From: Ustilago trichophora
Lineage: Eukaryota; Basidiomycota; Ustilaginomycetes; Ustilaginales; Ustilaginaceae
Direction of reading: 5' to 3'
Length of the DNA stretch: 64,000 nt
Assembly: GCA_900323505.1 (NCBI GenBank)
Contig: OOIN01000020.1
Coordinates: forward strand, 372,001-436,000
The notes under the pieces are model-generated. The model ran no database searches and had not been told where the DNA came from. It saw only the letters and a list, made by a program, of their open reading frames with translations. The first letter of the stretch is position 1, and the number at the start of each line of letters is the position of its first letter. This document shows, piece by piece, positions 39,190-49,617 of this stretch. A program made the translations under genes and the position numbers.

Positions 39190-40015
39190 CACGATTGGCA
39201 TCGTCACACCGAAAAGCGTGCGAAGGCGATCCCACAGGCTCAGGTCTCTTGAAAGGCCCCAGCTTTACTGGCCGGGAACACCTTCCCTGCCGAATTGGAG
39301 ACCTTGACCCCTACCCCCACCGCTTCATTGGCGTACTTTCTCGCAGCTTGCCGTTCTGTCCCTCGTCAGATCTACGAGTGCATCGGTTGACAACTACAAT
39401 CGAAGGCTTGAACTGAGATCACTTCTCAATTACGGCTTTTCAGAAGAGGATCGAAGGATCGCTGACCTCTTTAGACGCTTCAAGAGAAAGCAAGCTGCAA
39501 GCTCGAACTTCTTGGCGCCAGCAATCCCGACCAGTTCAAGCATCAAATACCGAGACCCTGCTTTGCGGTGTTGTTCCACACACTAGCGACCAATTTGCAT
39601 CATGCGCAAAGTTGTGAATACGAGCGACTGATTGACAAGAGAGGGCTTGGGGATCCAAAAGAAAGGCAGTGCACAGTCCGTACCCACCGAAATAGCCCCT
39701 GAGCCCTCGAGCCCACGCAACGCCGCCACGCACGGTGGTTGGATTGTGGGCCCGAGATGAAATCGCCAAGTCGACTGCATTTATCCAGCTTTGATCCTCC
39801 TACCACCAACGCCATCCTCCATCAACCCACACAACAGTCCGTGGCTGTACATACTGTATAATGTAGCTCTTGAACTGCGATCGATCCGTGCTGGCTTTGC
39901 TTTTCTCGTCGTGGTTAAATGAAATTGATCTGATCCAAACTTGTCTCCCGACCATCACCTTGACCATATACCATCCTGTACTTCTCAAAATTCCGCAAAA
40001 CGGACTCTGAACGCA
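39190..40015. other. Spacer downstream of gag relic
   Basis: 826 bp; the first 350 bp may be further decayed element sequence, as stops are frequent in all frames but short stretches such as AGNTFPAELETLTPTPT read in one. The last 200 bp are the CFEM gene promoter, with a CTGTACATACTGTATA patch near 39845. Confidence 0.35.
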
Positions 40016-41022
40016 ATGCCAGCCGCCACTCGACGAATCAAGTTCTCGCTCCTTCTTTTCTTCCTCGTCCTCACTGTCGCAGCAGTCTCTGCTCACGACG
40101 CTAATCCAGGACCTGGCGCTGAAAGCCTACTTGAAGCTCCTCCTGGTGCTGCATCTCCTGCTGGCGCCGGATCTCCCGGCGACGATGGAGGCTCGATCTC
40201 TGCACCCGCCGGCGGATCGGATGCCAAGTCGATCCTCGCTGGCTCTTCTCATATGATGGGTGGTTCTGACGACTCGACCGATGGCAAAGATGACGCTTCT
40301 CAGTCGCCTGATGGTCAAAAGGGTGATGGTGGCAACGACTCCCACAGTGGTGGAGGTGCATCGCACGGCCAGTGTGTCACCGCCTGTGCCTCAAAGTCGA
40401 CCGAGGGCGTCGGTTGCGGCAAGGATCTTAGCAAGCCTGACTGCTTCTGCAAGAGCCAGGACTTCATTCAGCAGACGTTTGCCTGTATCAACGCGACCTG
40501 CCCGCAGCAGTTCCATGGTGCGGCTGGTGTTGTGACGGTAAGTACCTCATACTGCACTCTTCGCATGAATTCTGGGTTCTTACACTGACCTCTGACATGC
40601 GTATGGTGCATATTGTATCTTTTTCGGTCCATTAGAGCATTTGCGCAGTCGCCGGAGCTCCCAACCTCACCATCCCCGGCTACCAGGGATCAAGCAACCT
40701 CGAGAACATGCCCACCGTCAACGACGACGGCGATCAGAAGGGCTCTTCCAACACCACCAACTCGACTGCTTCAACTCCTCCCCCCTCGGGCAGTTCCGGT
40801 GCTGGTGTCACTTCCACCTTCAGCATGCCAGTCACCCAGCAGACTCCCGGCGCTCCCAGCAGTAGCAGTAGCAGCAGCTCCGCTGGCAAGAACAGCAGTG
40901 GTACCGCTGCCGGTGGTGCTAGTTCCTCCTCTGTTGCCGCTAGTCGCGAGTCGGCTGGCGTGGTCGCCTTTGTCACTGCCGCTGCTATGGTCGCTTCGGT
41001 GGGCATCTGGACTCTACTATAA
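40016..41022 (+). CDS. CFEM-domain GPI-type cell-surface protein, two exons
   Basis: Exon 1 is 40016-40537 and exon 2 is 40636-41022; the 98-nt intron has donor GTAAGT and acceptor CCATTAG. The product is 302 aa. A signal peptide (about 1-26, ends VSA) leads into an Asp/Gly/Ser-rich low-complexity region of about 90 aa, then a CFEM-like module (about 118-180) with eight cysteines in the expected order: C..C, C, CxC, C...C, and the last (SIC) from exon 2. The splice junction falls inside the domain. A Ser/Thr/Gly-rich stalk and a C-terminal hydrophobic segment (SAGVVAFVTAAAMVASVGIW) predict a GPI anchor. CFEM proteins bind haem or act at the fungal surface during host contact; function here is inferred from family only. 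Genes on both sides are unrelated. Confidence 0.88.
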
Positions 41023-41301
41023 GCATCGAATCCATCTCTAGCACTCTGTCAAGGATCTTTCTGAGATCGCTGATGTAGCAAAAATGATGCTCTCTTATTA
41101 CCATCGTTCCCGGTTTTCGTGCATATCTCGCTGTCGTTGCTGTCGTTCGTAATAGCTGCTGTGCTTTGCAATGCTACCGTTCCTTTTAACTCCCACCTTC
41201 ACTATGTTCAGCACAGATCTTGTACCGTTTTGTGATATGATCGTTAAAGATGTGCATTGAGCTATACATAACATTTCCGTGACTGGCCGCAAGTACTCGA
41301 T

Positions 41302-42744
41302 CTACACAGCAAAAGCGTGCGAGCCCATGATTCTGCTAGGCTTCATCTCGGCCCACCCCCGTGTCACCCTATCCAAGCCGTCATCCACACTGCTCCTTTT
41401 CTGCGCTGTTCCACTCTCACCGCTAGCTGGAGTAAGCTTGTACAGCTTGATACCATGCTTCGGTACCGTAACTTCTGGTAGCTTACCTTCGAAGGGACCA
41501 CCTTCGACTTTCATCGTCTCCATATCCACCGGCTGCTTAGGATCCTTGTTGAAATCTACGCCCTTCCACAAATCGTACGCGTTCCATTTTTGCATGTCCA
41601 AATCTTCACCCTCGAGATACTCGTCAAAGAAGACATCGTTCATGCTGATGCTCATGTTCTTGGGAGATTCGCTGACGTTGATCGCTGCAACAGCGTATGT
41701 ACCGTTGGAGAGAGCAATCTTCCACAATTGAGTGTTGCCATCTGACTCGGTCTTCTTCCAAAGCCTTACAGCGGGTGAACCTTTTGGATCTTGAGAAATG
41801 TCAATGACATGCTTGTTCTTGATGATTGCCCTGGTTTGGTTGGTCATCTTGGTAAGATCGTTACCGAGAATCAAGGGAGATTTGACCATGGCCCACATGG
41901 AGAAGTGGACCAAACTTTCGTCGAGGGAGAGACCGCGATTTCCTACCTCAAGCATGTCCAAATCGTTCCATGCTCCGGGATAAGCTTTCTGGCCGAGAGA
42001 GGCCGCAAAGTCAAGGATCTTGGCGATTGAACAGTGGAAGCCTTGCAAATTGCATGTGGTGATGTCGGTGCATGGACAGCGATCATCGTCACGGTTGAAG
42101 GAAGGGTAGATGTCTCCAGAGATTCGCCACGAGTTGGCAATCTCGGTAGCGAACAGCCAAGGCCAGTCCTCGCCCCAGTTGCACATTGAGTAGAGGATGG
42201 GATCGCCCGTTGTCCTGTTCAAAGCTTGGGACATAGCGTTGTATCGATCGAAAGAAAGCTTCGGATTTCCACTCTGTCCTTGAGAGAAGCAATTGTCATA
42301 CTTGAGATACTCAAAGCCAGCCTCGGAGTAAGACTTGGCATCGACTTCTTCGTATCCGAGAGATCCGATGTGATGACCGCATGTCATGATTCCAGCTGAA
42401 GAGTAGATACCAGCCTTGAGACCAAGTCCCTTGATCTCGTCAACAACCTTCTTAAGACCGCTGGGGAACTTTTCAGGGTTGGCAGGCAGGACTTTGGTAT
42501 CGGGATCACGTTGATCAGCCTGCCAGCAGTCGTCAATGACGACGTAGTTGTAGCCGAGCTTGTCGAGGCCCTCGTCCTTGATGGCGTGGGCAGCGGAAAG
42601 GATGGTCTCCTCGCTGATGTTGCATGCGAAGGTGTTCCATGTATTCCAACCCATCTGAGGGGTACGGGCAAGGCCGTTATTGAGGGCACTGGCAAAGCCT
42701 GCCAACGCCAGAGGAATGAGAGTGGCAAAAGTTGTGGACACCAT
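41302..42744 (-). CDS. Secreted alpha-galactosidase, GH27
   Basis: This glycosidase cleaves terminal alpha-1,6-linked galactose from melibiose-type sugars and galactomannan side chains; the 480-aa product is exported through a signal peptide (about 1-20, ending ALN). GH27 landmarks are NNGLARTPQMGWNTWNTFACN, the DDCW motif at about 69-72, the nucleophile Asp in LKYDNC (about residue 149), the putative acid/base Asp in WRISGDI (about 210), and PGAWNDLDMLEVGN. A beta-sandwich C-terminal domain follows, with a divergent tail of about 40 aa (from LTPASGE) that looks non-conserved. Several N-x-S/T sites fit a secreted glycoprotein. A TATA sequence (AAATATAAG on the minus strand, 42812-42820) lies about 70 bp upstream of the ATG. 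Confidence 0.96.
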   Translation of the reverse strand: MVSTTFATLIPLALAGFASALNNGLARTPQMGWNTWNTFACNISEETILSAAHAIKDEGLDKLGYNYVVIDDCWQADQRDPDTKVLPANPEKFPSGLKKVVDEIKGLGLKAGIYSSAGIMTCGHHIGSLGYEEVDAKSYSEAGFEYLKYDNCFSQGQSGNPKLSFDRYNAMSQALNRTTGDPILYSMCNWGEDWPWLFATEIANSWRISGDIYPSFNRDDDRCPCTDITTCNLQGFHCSIAKILDFAASLGQKAYPGAWNDLDMLEVGNRGLSLDESLVHFSMWAMVKSPLILGNDLTKMTNQTRAIIKNKHVIDISQDPKGSPAVRLWKKTESDGNTQLWKIALSNGTYAVAAINVSESPKNMSISMNDVFFDEYLEGEDLDMQKWNAYDLWKGVDFNKDPKQPVDMETMKVEGGPFEGKLPEVTVPKHGIKLYKLTPASGESGTAQKRSSVDDGLDRVTRGWAEMKPSRIMGSHAFAV

Positions 42745-43780
42745 GACGGAAAGTAAGGGGAGGAGGAGGATGAGGGAATCGCTGGAAGTGAGACGGTGAG
42801 GTGAGTTGCTACTTATATTTTCTTCAAGCTGCCTGGCTTCAGAAAAAGGGAAGACAGGATGAGCTAGAACAACCAGCTACCAGAGAAAGAGACGCAAGAT
42901 TGTTTGGTCCGCTGATGCCGGCCCGTATGGCGAAGAGCAAATTGTTCTTGTATAGCCGGAAGGGTACGGGCGAATGCCAACTGGGCGTGGGGAGCAAATC
43001 AAGAAGTGCGGGGTCCCGCTTTGCGAAAAGCAACCAGAAGCGGGGTCACTCAAACCCGACAGACTCCGGTACTGGTCACAACGAAAGCAACATCGACACA
43101 AATCGTACCCTATAGCAACATCCAAACCTTTCTTGATGGAAGCGAACAAAGTACAGCCGCGGAGGAACATCACGGCCGGTCTTCTTCGGCACTGGTCGGC
43201 GAACTCGGTCTGGAGCCAAGACCGTTGTGCAGGTTTGTATTGCCACAGAGTTACGTTCTCCATTCGGGTGTTGCAAGGACAAGTTTGTGTTACCATAGGC
43301 TTATGCTACCGAATTCGGCACTGAACCTCGGCTAGCTGCTTTGCTTCCCAACATGCTTGTGCCAACATTAAGAGTGAAGAAAACTGGTGACGCTGTTGGA
43401 CAGGCGGAGCTGCACGACCAAATGCAAGACGGTCCAAATTCGGAGCGCTCTGTATGCTAAGCGACACGCGGCATGCCGAGTAAATTAACCGACAATTCTG
43501 TCCTTTGGCAAGACGGCGAATTTGAGTTCGATATTTCGCCGATCCTCACCAACTGTTTCTCACATGGATCTAACACTGTAATCCTTACGCTCGGCGAGTG
43601 TGGAGTATGGACAAGGGTCCACGCCCGCACGGATGCAGTGCATGATGGATTGCTCTCCTCCTCGTCCCATCACGCGATTCTTCTCTTCTCCCTCTCCCTC
43701 TCCCTCTCCCTCTTACCGCTTTCCTTGTCATCTGCCTCTCGGAACGACATAAAGATCATGATGGAAAAGCTTCAGAACTC
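42745..43780. other. 1.04-kb divergent spacer
   Basis: Carries the alpha-galactosidase promoter (TATA at 42812-42820) and the PX-protein promoter, with a CTCTCC microsatellite near 43680. No gene was seen. Confidence 0.45.
43680..43714. repeat. CTCTCC/CTCCCT pyrimidine repeat
   Basis: A short run of CTCTCC units lies about 70-100 bp upstream of the PX-gene ATG. Such pyrimidine tracts just upstream of the start are common in fungal promoters/5' UTRs. Confidence 0.8.
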
Positions 43781-45901
43781 ATGATGGACGCCGAACTTAC
43801 CAAAGAGCTCCGCGAAGCCACTGACCAGCTGCTCGACCTTGGACCCGCCCGACCCGCTGCCTTTCCCCCCTCGCCACATCTACAGCGAGCAAGACAGCCC
43901 TCACTGACGAAGCCCGCAAATGTCTCGAAACCGAAGTTACCCGCGTTCTCCTCGGAATCCAAGCTAGAAATCCTACACTCTCCGACGGATGTGAGACCTT
44001 GGCACTGGCCAACACCTTCCACAGCAAGGACGATCGAGAGGGATGTCGAGGACAGTCACTCGGTCGTAGCAGCAAAAGGAGACGATCAGCCGATCAGGAT
44101 TGAGCTAGGGAGCAGTACAGCTGATGATGCAGATGATCATCTGCCAGCGAGGGGGCTCAATAGCAGGATCGAGTCCGTGAAGGCAGCCATAGCGAAGACG
44201 CACGAGGTGGCAGCTTTAAAGCTGGACCGGGATCGCATCGGTGAAGTCGATGGAGAGCTTAGAGCCGCGTCACCAAGCAAACTCAGAGTTCGCACGCCCA
44301 TCAATGATATTTATATCAACCAGTATGGTGAGCGTGTTGTCCAAGGCAAAGTGGTTGGTCGGATCCTTGGTGGCCGACCTCGTCCCGCCTCTCGCAATGA
44401 AGACGCTGCACACCCATCCAGCAATATCGATGCAGATCGAGTTGCGAGTCCTAGCCTAGCACGATCCTCCTCTCCGCTTCAGCCAGCATCAATACAGGCG
44501 TCATCTAGCGAAGCAAGAGCAACAGCAACCAGCCCGCCGGCATTCTTCCTCGAGTCCTTCCCAGATGCATTCATTTCAAGAACCACCACCCCAGCCTCAC
44601 CTCCAACGAAGAAAAAGGAGCGTAGACCGTCCAAAGGCGGCCCTCCATCTATCCTCAAAGCCCCACGTGCTGTCGCAGGTGCCCTTACACTGGCTCACTC
44701 TGACAATGCCGATGAACCAGTCCCAGTCCTGGTGCAGGATACGAGCTTTCACACAGCTTCGGATTTTGGCTCGCCCTCTTCGTCCAGCTCAAAACAGCTC
44801 TCCCCCCGACCACACAATCTGAAGCTGCACTCCAGCTCATCTTCAAGACGAGAAGTGGACGAGCAGATTGGGTCAGCATTGAAAGGACTCCAGCTTCATA
44901 ACATGGGAACTGAAGATGGTACTTCGCGGATGCTTTCGCCGACAGAAGGCGGGTCAACAACAGATAGTGGAAGGACAAAGATCGACTTGCCTTCGCTTAG
45001 GCGGTCAACGCCGACGATCGAGTTGAGTCAGGCAAAAGCAGACACAGTGGTACTGCATGGAAATCGGAGGCAGGCAAGGGCGTCAGGTCTAGTCAAGTCA
45101 CAGGCCGAAGCGAGTAGCAGTAATGGGGGCTCGATGTACGGTTCTCCTACCGCCTCGCCGCCGGTGGGCACCACAGCTCTGCCTTCCATACATGGTGATT
45201 CCAAAGTCGTCGAGGATGTGGGGGCCGCGGATCCCGTATTGTCATACTCTAGATACGGATCAGCATCGGAGCCATCCAGCCCGCTCAGGTCTCCCCGCCG
45301 ATCTCACTTCACATACGACAATGCTGTCGCCGCCACGGCCGCAGACGCATCACACGACGAACCAGACTCCGACAAAGCATCTCTCGAGTCCGCACCCTCA
45401 TCTCTCATCTCACTACCTGTATCTACCCTCACCTCTTCCTCTCGTACACCGAGCCACACATCACTCGAACGCCGCCGCAGCGCATCCTCCACCACCGCCC
45501 CACGCCGCCGCTCATCCACTCGTCACACCTCTTCCTCGTCTCACAGCGATGTCTTTGCCCGCGAAGTCCGCATCCGAGGCTGGTCCGAGGTCGGTTCCCA
45601 AGCCCGCGGCTGGGTAGTCTTCGAACTCCGCATCCTCACCAAACAGGGAACACCCATCATTGCCCATAAACGTTTCTCCTCCTTCGTCAAGTTGCGCGAG
45701 ACCCTGAAAAAGGAGTGCAAAGACCAAGCCAAATGGTTACCGGAGCTGCCGACGAAAGCTGCAGGTCTTTTGAGTAAATATGATGCAAAATATCTCGAGA
45801 AGAGAAGAAGAGCTCTGCAGCGGTGGCTGGAGACGGTCATGCTAGATAGGGTTTGGGGGGCGAGCGAAGGGTTGAGGGAGTGGGTCTTGGCCAGTGATTA
45901 G
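43781..45901 (+). CDS. PX-domain protein with long disordered N-terminus
   Basis: A 706-aa protein. The first 590 residues are Ser/Pro/Thr-rich and low-complexity, with phosphorylation-like SP/TP sites, apart from a short conserved-looking patch near 165-205 (RVRTPINDIYINQYGERVVQGKVVGRILGG). The last 115 residues form a PX (phosphoinositide-binding) domain: VRIRGWSEV..GWVVFELRILTKQGTPIIAHKRFSSFVKLRETLKKE, then the PELP..KYLEKRRRALQRWLETV segment. RFSSF matches the PI3P-binding R(R/F)(Y/S)S(D/E)F box. This predicts recruitment to endosomal or vacuolar membranes. Pairing of a long disordered head with a terminal PX domain is unusual among sorting nexins. Start at the first of two tandem ATGs. 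No intron seen. Confidence 0.85.
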   Translation: MMDAELTKELREATDQLLDLGPARPAAFPPSPHLQRARQPSLTKPANVSKPKLPAFSSESKLEILHSPTDVRPWHWPTPSTARTIERDVEDSHSVVAAKGDDQPIRIELGSSTADDADDHLPARGLNSRIESVKAAIAKTHEVAALKLDRDRIGEVDGELRAASPSKLRVRTPINDIYINQYGERVVQGKVVGRILGGRPRPASRNEDAAHPSSNIDADRVASPSLARSSSPLQPASIQASSSEARATATSPPAFFLESFPDAFISRTTTPASPPTKKKERRPSKGGPPSILKAPRAVAGALTLAHSDNADEPVPVLVQDTSFHTASDFGSPSSSSSKQLSPRPHNLKLHSSSSSRREVDEQIGSALKGLQLHNMGTEDGTSRMLSPTEGGSTTDSGRTKIDLPSLRRSTPTIELSQAKADTVVLHGNRRQARASGLVKSQAEASSSNGGSMYGSPTASPPVGTTALPSIHGDSKVVEDVGAADPVLSYSRYGSASEPSSPLRSPRRSHFTYDNAVAATAADASHDEPDSDKASLESAPSSLISLPVSTLTSSSRTPSHTSLERRRSASSTTAPRRRSSTRHTSSSSHSDVFAREVRIRGWSEVGSQARGWVVFELRILTKQGTPIIAHKRFSSFVKLRETLKKECKDQAKWLPELPTKAAGLLSKYDAKYLEKRRRALQRWLETVMLDRVWGASEGLREWVLASD

Positions 45902-45950
45902 AGAGAGCCGCGATACCTAATGCGACAAAATTACTCTCGAGAGATCACGT

Positions 45951-45987
45951 TGTGCGCGTGTGTGTGTGTGAGTGTGTGTGTGTGTAG
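45951..45987. repeat. (GT)n microsatellite
   Basis: A GCGTGTGTGTGTGTGAGTGTGT-like run lies about 50-85 bp after the PX-gene stop. Confidence 0.85.
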
Positions 45988-46171
45988 CAGAAGGTTTGAG
46001 CTGGAGCTCAAGATCTCCTGTTGCCCCCGCCAGTGTGCCTGGATCGCTGCGAAGCACAGCCTTTGACCCTTTGAGTGGCAATGCAGCCCTCAGAGAGTCC
46101 ACGGTAGAAAGAAAGCCGAGACGTAAACCTATACTATTTCAGGATGTGAACATGTGCTAATGCTGTGACAT

Positions 46172-46899
46172 TTACTCGTCATCCTCAGCCGCTGGGGCAG
46201 CGGGAGGGTTGCGAAGAAGCGAATCCTGACGAGTCTTTCCACGGAGCTCCCATCGGTCCTGTCATCACGCAACATTTAAGAACCAAAGAAGTGTTATGCG
46301 TCAGCTTTGCTGTCTATCTCAAAGTGCGAGCTCCTGATTGGAGATGTTTGGAGGGGTCGGTTGTAGGAAGACTCACATCGGTGTACTTGGCGGCGTAGTA
46401 GGTGAGCACGGGAACGGTGAGACCCCAGAGGAAGACGGCGCGTGCTTTGGAAGGCGTCAATCGGAAGCGTTGGTACATGGTCGAGTGCTGTAGTTTTCCA
46501 GGTCAGAGCATTGCATCGTTGATTGAGTGTATGGTTAGGCGTTTGAGTTGCCAAGGCGAACGAGGGGTCAGCATTGCAAGGTTCAGAAGATTCGTTCAGT
46601 GGACAGAAAGGCAATGCTTACCATGTTCTGCCATCGGTCCAGGGCCGGGTCGGCCTTGTATGGGTCTGTGTCGTTGTTGTTGCAAGAAATGAGCATGTGG
46701 TCACCGGGTCAGCTGTCCATTCCTATCTTGATTCTGTGAGCGAGCGCTACGAATACTGTTCAATCCTCTGTATCATCACTATCACTATCCCCATTGCAGC
46801 TTTTGCAAGGATCGCCGTAGTCTATCAACATCATCCTCCCACCGCCATACAATGCAGTCCGTAGCTTGGATGGTACTTACGGTATCCTCCGCCAGCCAT
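46172..46899 (-). CDS. Mitochondrial complex I subunit, NDUFB4/B15-like, four exons
   Basis: Assembled from splice signals: exon 1 46899-46881 (19 nt), exon 2 46665-46622, exon 3 46487-46377, exon 4 46258-46172; introns of 215, 134 and 118 nt have GTAAGT, GTAAGC and GTGAGT donors and CACAG, CTACAG and GACAG acceptors. All junctions keep the frame, giving 86 aa: it begins MAGGGYHPYKADPALDRWQNM and has RFRLTP, one membrane helix (AVFLWGLTVPVLTYYAAKY, about 43-56), WELRGKTRQDSLL and an acidic end. The DPAL.RW..., FR.TP... and post-helix charged block match NDUFB4/B15 of NADH:ubiquinone oxidoreductase, an accessory subunit of the complex I membrane arm. Exons are too short to stand out as ORFs. 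Confidence 0.78.
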
Positions 46900-47277
46900 T
46901 TTGACTTTATATTATCCGAGTCTTGAGAGTCGTGGTTCTTTACTTCGTTGCTCTACTGTAACGGCGTCGATAGCGATCCGTATTCGAGTCGCAATCGTCC
47001 AAAAGATCGAGATATGATGGGTGTCGAGAAGGATATGCAGGTGGTGTTGGAAACCTCAAATTGGCGATGGCGCTCGGATCCGTTCTGAGCATTCCTAACA
47101 TTTCGCGACCAAAAAAACATATCGCGCGAGAAACTTCCCCTCTCTCTCTCTCTCTCCTCCACCTCAAATTCGTACTCAAATTCGTGGTGTTGAACCCTGC
47201 ATCCTCTCTACTGCATCGTACCATACCATCCCTCCCCTATCTTTGCTCCAATCACGCCAGCAGACAAGGCAGAAATA
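46900..47277. promoter_or_regulatory. Divergent promoter between NDUFB4-like and SNRNP27 genes
   Basis: A 378-bp spacer between two start codons pointing away from each other. It contains an alternating CTCTCTCTCTCT run near 47136-47152. The arrangement implies a bidirectional promoter. Confidence 0.5.
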
Positions 47278-48094
47278 ATGAGCGGTCGTCGCAGATCACC
47301 ACCTCCCCCACCGCGGCCTTACCTTGACGACAGCCGCGGTGGCTATAGAGACTACGACAGAGCCGGAGGATCGTCTTCCAGCGGCGGCTATCGAAGACGT
47401 CGTAGTCCCAGTCCAAATTACTCGAGAGCTGAGCAGAGAGATTGGAGAAGGGAAGATAGAGATCATGGACGTCAAGGAGGTCGTGGAGGTAGGGATGTCC
47501 ACAGATCCAGAGACAGAGATGGTGGACGGGACAACAGGTATCGGGATCGATTGCCTCCGCCCCCGCCCAGAGCTAGACTTGATGCTTATGACGACGACAT
47601 CCCACCCCCTCGGGATGGTTCTTCATCCAGCAGGAAATATAACAATGACAACAGACCTGCCCCTCGTGATTCTTCAAGACGCAGTCTCAGTCCTTCTCAA
47701 GCACACAGTGCAAGGCATGCAGACCAAACCAAACAACATCCACCACCACGCCCACCAGCATCTGCACCAGTAGCGGAAGCGAACTCAATCTCACTAGAAG
47801 AAGGTGAAGAAGGCGAACACGAACAAGAGCAAGAAGAAGAAGAAGACGCAATGGCAGCAATGATGGGCTTTGGCGGCTTCGGCACCACCAAAGGTAGAAA
47901 AGTCGATGGCAACGCAGCTGGCGCTGCAGAGATTAAGAAGGAGCGCACTTGGAGGCAGTACATGAATCGGTAAGTTTCTTCTCTCGCTCTCTATACGTTA
48001 CTCTATGCCGATACTTATTTTCGATCCGCTTTGTTGTGAAACCGGCGATGACAGAAAGGGCGGATTCAACAGGCCGCTGGACAAGATCAAATAA
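47278..48094 (+). CDS. U4/U6.U5 snRNP 27 kDa protein (SNRNP27), two exons
   Basis: Exon 1 is 47278-47969 and exon 2 is 48055-48094; the 85-nt intron has donor GTAAGT and acceptor GACAG. The 243-aa product is an RS/RD-rich protein in its N-terminal half (RRRRSPSP and many RDRD/RGGR patches), then acidic (EEGEEGEHEQEQEEEED), then the family block MAAMMGFGGFGTTKGRKVDGN, ending RTWRQYMNRKGGFNRPLDKIK. That C-terminus, completed only by exon 2, is the conserved SNRNP27 sequence. The protein is part of the tri-snRNP and helps position 5' splice-site recognition by U6. Without the intron the frame ends prematurely. Confidence 0.93.
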
Positions 48095-48222
48095 GCTTTT
48101 CGATCTGGCTTCATGCCCATTCTGACACACGATATACCACACACACACAGAAACACGTTTTCACAATTCGCCCACAAATTAATGAAAGCAGTACACAATT
48201 GGATTCATCTCCTGCATACTGA

Positions 48223-49617
48223 CTAGTTGGCAAGCACGACCTTCAGCATCTCGGCACCAACCGCACCAGCCTCCTGGAATCGATGTTCAAAGAAGCTCCT
48301 TGTCTCCTCAAAGCGTCTCTGGTAGCTGTCAAAGTTGCCAAACTGGACAGCCTGGGCCCAACCTCGGGAGGCAATGACAAACTCGGTGTCATCTGCCCTG
48401 AAGCTGTGGTCCCTTGCAGCAGCCTGACAAGCTTGACGCAGACGCTGTGGTGAGCGGAAGAGGTATTCGCAGACGCCGATCCAGATCCTAAAAATCGGTG
48501 TTGCTGCAAGATCGAGATGGTCGTAAGGATTGATGCCAAGGGAGCTCCAGCAGTCGACGATGGCCAAAAGAGACAAATGAGAGTTGGGAGGGGATTGACC
48601 TGCGGATGCATTGGTGTCGTGGTCGCCAGAGTCGCTGTGGGTAGCCGAGGTGGCTTTGCGCGCCGCCATGTGGAATCGGTCGAGAAGCTTGTCGCTCATG
48701 AGGATGGGTTTGCGTTCCTCTTTTGTGCCGGTACGCGAGATGATGCTGTTACTCTCTTCGCGCTTTTCCCAGCCAAATACTTTTTTGCGGGCGTCGAACA
48801 CACGCTCCATGAGTTCTTGCTCGCGCTCGGCTACCATGAGCTTGAAGAGGTCGGTGCAACTCTGTGCGAATTGGGTGACTTGAGTCTTGGCTGCTGGGTT
48901 GAGAAGTGCCAGACCAGCGTAGACGTGCCATTTGGCAGAGTAGATGCGGAGGCAGATGTTGATCTTGACCGTCTCGATTCCGCCCGGGTAGCGCTCCGAT
49001 TCCCATGGATATTGGTGAGAGCAGCACCATGCAGTACCCATTGAAAGGAAAGCGGCGTGTGTGACTGCCTGTGTGTTGGCGGTGACGGTGTCGTGCTCCT
49101 CGTAGGTGAGGTAGACAAAGTTGGACTTGAAGCAGGACATGATTCTCTCGACCAGTCGAAGCTTGTCGTCAGGTGCGCGATGCTGGATGAGGATGAGTGG
49201 CTGACCGGTAGGGTCGACTCTGGGACCGTGCATCGAGTGGCATGAGATGATGTAGGTATCCTCTGGGAGATGCTTTTCGAATGCCGCTTTCTCTGGTGCT
49301 TTGACTGAGGTTTGGCCGGCTACGATAGAGCCAATCTTTGTTGAGGAACCGTACTGCTCCACCACTCTGTCGATGAAAGCGGCTTCGACCGAGTAGATGA
49401 TGTAGTCGCTTCGCCGCGAGACCAGATGACCATCACGAAGAACATTGAGACCCGAGCCCTCAAACTCCTTGCAGAGGCTTTCATAGTTTTCGGGGCGGTC
49501 GCAGACGTTGACCTTCTTCCAACCAGCATCTCGCATTTTGGTGGCGTAAAGGCGACCCATGTCACCCATACCGATGATGCCGATCTCGATAGTGTCCATC
49601 TCTGCTGGTGATGCCAT
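48223..49617 (-). CDS. TYR1: Prephenate dehydrogenase (TYR1)
   Basis: The NADP-dependent enzyme converts prephenate to 4-hydroxyphenylpyruvate in tyrosine synthesis. The 464-aa product begins with a Rossmann fold with GIIGMGDMGRLYATKMRDAGW (glycine-rich loop at about 14-19), then CDRPENYESL, IIYSVEAAFIDRVV, the HSMHGPRVDPTGQPLILIQHR block and TANTQAVTHAAFLSMGTAW, all typical of fungal TYR1. The C-terminal part is helical (CTDLFKLMVAEREQELMERVF) and has a Ser-rich insertion near 335-345. Length agrees with fungal orthologs. Single exon; the ATG at 49617 is chosen since the Rossmann fold starts 12 codons later. Confidence 0.95.
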   Translation of the reverse strand: MASPAEMDTIEIGIIGMGDMGRLYATKMRDAGWKKVNVCDRPENYESLCKEFEGSGLNVLRDGHLVSRRSDYIIYSVEAAFIDRVVEQYGSSTKIGSIVAGQTSVKAPEKAAFEKHLPEDTYIISCHSMHGPRVDPTGQPLILIQHRAPDDKLRLVERIMSCFKSNFVYLTYEEHDTVTANTQAVTHAAFLSMGTAWCCSHQYPWESERYPGGIETVKINICLRIYSAKWHVYAGLALLNPAAKTQVTQFAQSCTDLFKLMVAEREQELMERVFDARKKVFGWEKREESNSIISRTGTKEERKPILMSDKLLDRFHMAARKATSATHSDSGDHDTNASAGQSPPNSHLSLLAIVDCWSSLGINPYDHLDLAATPIFRIWIGVCEYLFRSPQRLRQACQAAARDHSFRADDTEFVIASRGWAQAVQFGNFDSYQRRFEETRSFFEHRFQEAGAVGAEMLKVVLAN

